Shown here: positions 7,518-8,229 of the stretch, piece after piece
Position numbering within the stretch: position 1 is the first letter of the stretch
Layout: each line of letters begins with the position of its first letter
Assembly: GCA_030619345.1 (NCBI GenBank)
Contig: JAUXBO010000093.1
Location: forward strand, 1-8,229
Direction of reading: 5' to 3'
Source: Candidatus Zixiibacteriota bacterium
Lineage (GTDB): Bacteria; Zixibacteria; MSB-5A5; GN15; FEB-12
DNA: 8,229 bases
The notes under the pieces: model-generated
What the model was told of the DNA's origin: nothing
What the model saw: only the letters and a program-made list of their open reading frames with translations
Database searches by the model: none
Position numbers and translations under genes: made by a program

Positions 7518-8229
7518 TTAGAAAACTACATCAGTTGTCAGAGTGTCGAGACCTCTAATAAACACGACCTTGCAGCTATCCTCTTTTCTAAATTTACCGA
7601 GCGCACTCATGTACTCGTAGATATCACCTACCGTGAACTCACCCATTTGAATGATAATATCGCCTTCGAGAATTCCGGCAACCGCCGCCGGTTTTTCAGG
7701 AGTAACACCATCGATTTTCAGGCCTTCAACCTCTGCAACGAAGTCGGGCATGACACCAAGACTGACTGAAAATTTTGAGCGACGTTTTCCTGCACCCGGA
7801 TCTTTCGTTTTCTGAAAAGTCAACGGCCCGGGCAAAGAATCAAAGTAGTCGGCAATTGCAGTAACGACACCGGCGACTTTGGCGATACCCTCGGCGTCAA
7901 TTTTGTCAACGTCGTCTGAGGGTCGGTGATAATCCTTATGGGCACCGGTGAAAAACATGAGTGATGGGACACCGCGATTGTAGAACCCTATGTTATCCGA
8001 GGGTGTGACCCCTGACTCTTTCGTGATGATGCTCAAGCCTTCAACTTCGAGTGACTCGAAGTATTCCGCAAATTCCGTACACGTTCCGGTGCCCATGATG
8101 GCCAGTTTGTTATCCTGATCTTTGACTCGACCAATCATATCCATGTTCAGCATGATTCTTGTCCGCGCCGCATCGAATTGTTCGTCTTTGGCTATATGGC
8201 TGGAACCCAGCAGTCCGGCTTCCTCTCCG
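7518..8229 (-). CDS. M28 family zinc metallopeptidase with C-terminal PDZ domain (N-terminus cut off)
   Basis: The reading frame runs from the window edge to TAA (bases 7520-7518 read on the minus strand), giving 236 residues. The visible part begins GEEAGLLGSS, the M28 motif with general-base Glu and zinc-ligand Glu. It continues with LNMDMIGR (27-34, zinc-ligand Asp30), a PSDNIGF segment and KDYHRPSDDVDKID (98-111, zinc-ligand His101). The first His and Asp ligands and any signal peptide lie beyond the edge. A linker near residues 135-152 leads to a PDZ domain (about 153-236) with GVMPDF, GVTPEKPAAVAGILEGDII and a terminal strand CKVVFIRG. Family knowledge: M28 enzymes are aminopeptidases or carboxypeptidases with two zinc ions, usually secreted or periplasmic; the PDZ domain probably binds substrate C-termini or tunes activity. 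The Met codon at 8153-8151 lies between catalytic motifs and is not the start. The gene converges on rel with a 19-base gap and is not part of its operon. Confidence 0.93.
   Translation of the reverse strand, partial: GEEAGLLGSSHIAKDEQFDAARTRIMLNMDMIGRVKDQDNKLAIMGTGTCTEFAEYFESLEVEGLSIITKESGVTPSDNIGFYNRGVPSLMFFTGAHKDYHRPSDDVDKIDAEGIAKVAGVVTAIADYFDSLPGPLTFQKTKDPGAGKRRSKFSVSLGVMPDFVAEVEGLKIDGVTPEKPAAVAGILEGDIIIQMGEFTVGDIYEYMSALGKFRKEDSCKVVFIRGLDTLTTDVVF

Noticed and set aside
7510..7524. Inverted repeat TTTCT-N5-AGAAA at the convergent gene ends
   Set aside because: The stem is five AT-rich pairs and lacks a following T-run, so it is not a credible terminator.
7386..7769. Plus-strand reading frame of 127 codons spanning the end of rel and the M28 gene
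   Set aside because: It overlaps two well-supported genes in other frames, resembles no known protein family, and has no ribosome binding site of note.

Overview
The window looks like an ordinary chromosomal piece of a diderm (LPS-making) bacterium of moderate GC content. It holds six tightly packed plus-strand genes and one converging minus-strand gene. No rRNA, tRNA, mobile element, CRISPR array or other sign of recent transfer was seen. The taxonomy cannot be fixed from sequence alone. An MsbA-like exporter, LPS-core-type glycosyltransferases, one long bifunctional Rel and an M28 peptidase with a C-terminal PDZ domain would suit a lineage of the FCB group or a neighbour such as Zixibacteria. 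That placement is a low-confidence inference.

Layout. Positions 1-1302 carry the C-terminal three quarters of an ABC exporter of the MsbA/lipid A flippase type, cut by the window start. A family 4 glycosyltransferase (1299-2411), a family 9 heptosyltransferase-like enzyme (2389-3522), a WaaE/KdtX-like family 2 glycosyltransferase (3519-4286) and a second family 9 enzyme (4287-5342) follow, joined by ATGA overlaps, a 23-base overlap or direct stop-start contact. After 11 bases comes a full-length RelA/SpoT-type (p)ppGpp synthetase/hydrolase (5354-7498). On the minus strand, an M28 metallopeptidase with a C-terminal PDZ domain (7518-8229, N-terminus off the window) ends 19 bases from the rel stop codon. 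No gene-free stretch exceeds 20 bases.

How the genes fit together. The first five genes make a coherent LPS/lipooligosaccharide core module: four cytoplasmic glycosyltransferases that could extend the inner core on lipid A, plus the inner-membrane exporter that would flip the product for transport to the outer membrane. The stringent-response enzyme is appended to this transcription unit, which is the most noteworthy contextual feature. The M28-PDZ peptidase belongs to a separate, convergent unit. I found no convincing evidence of a previously undescribed system; the findings below are modest points of interest.
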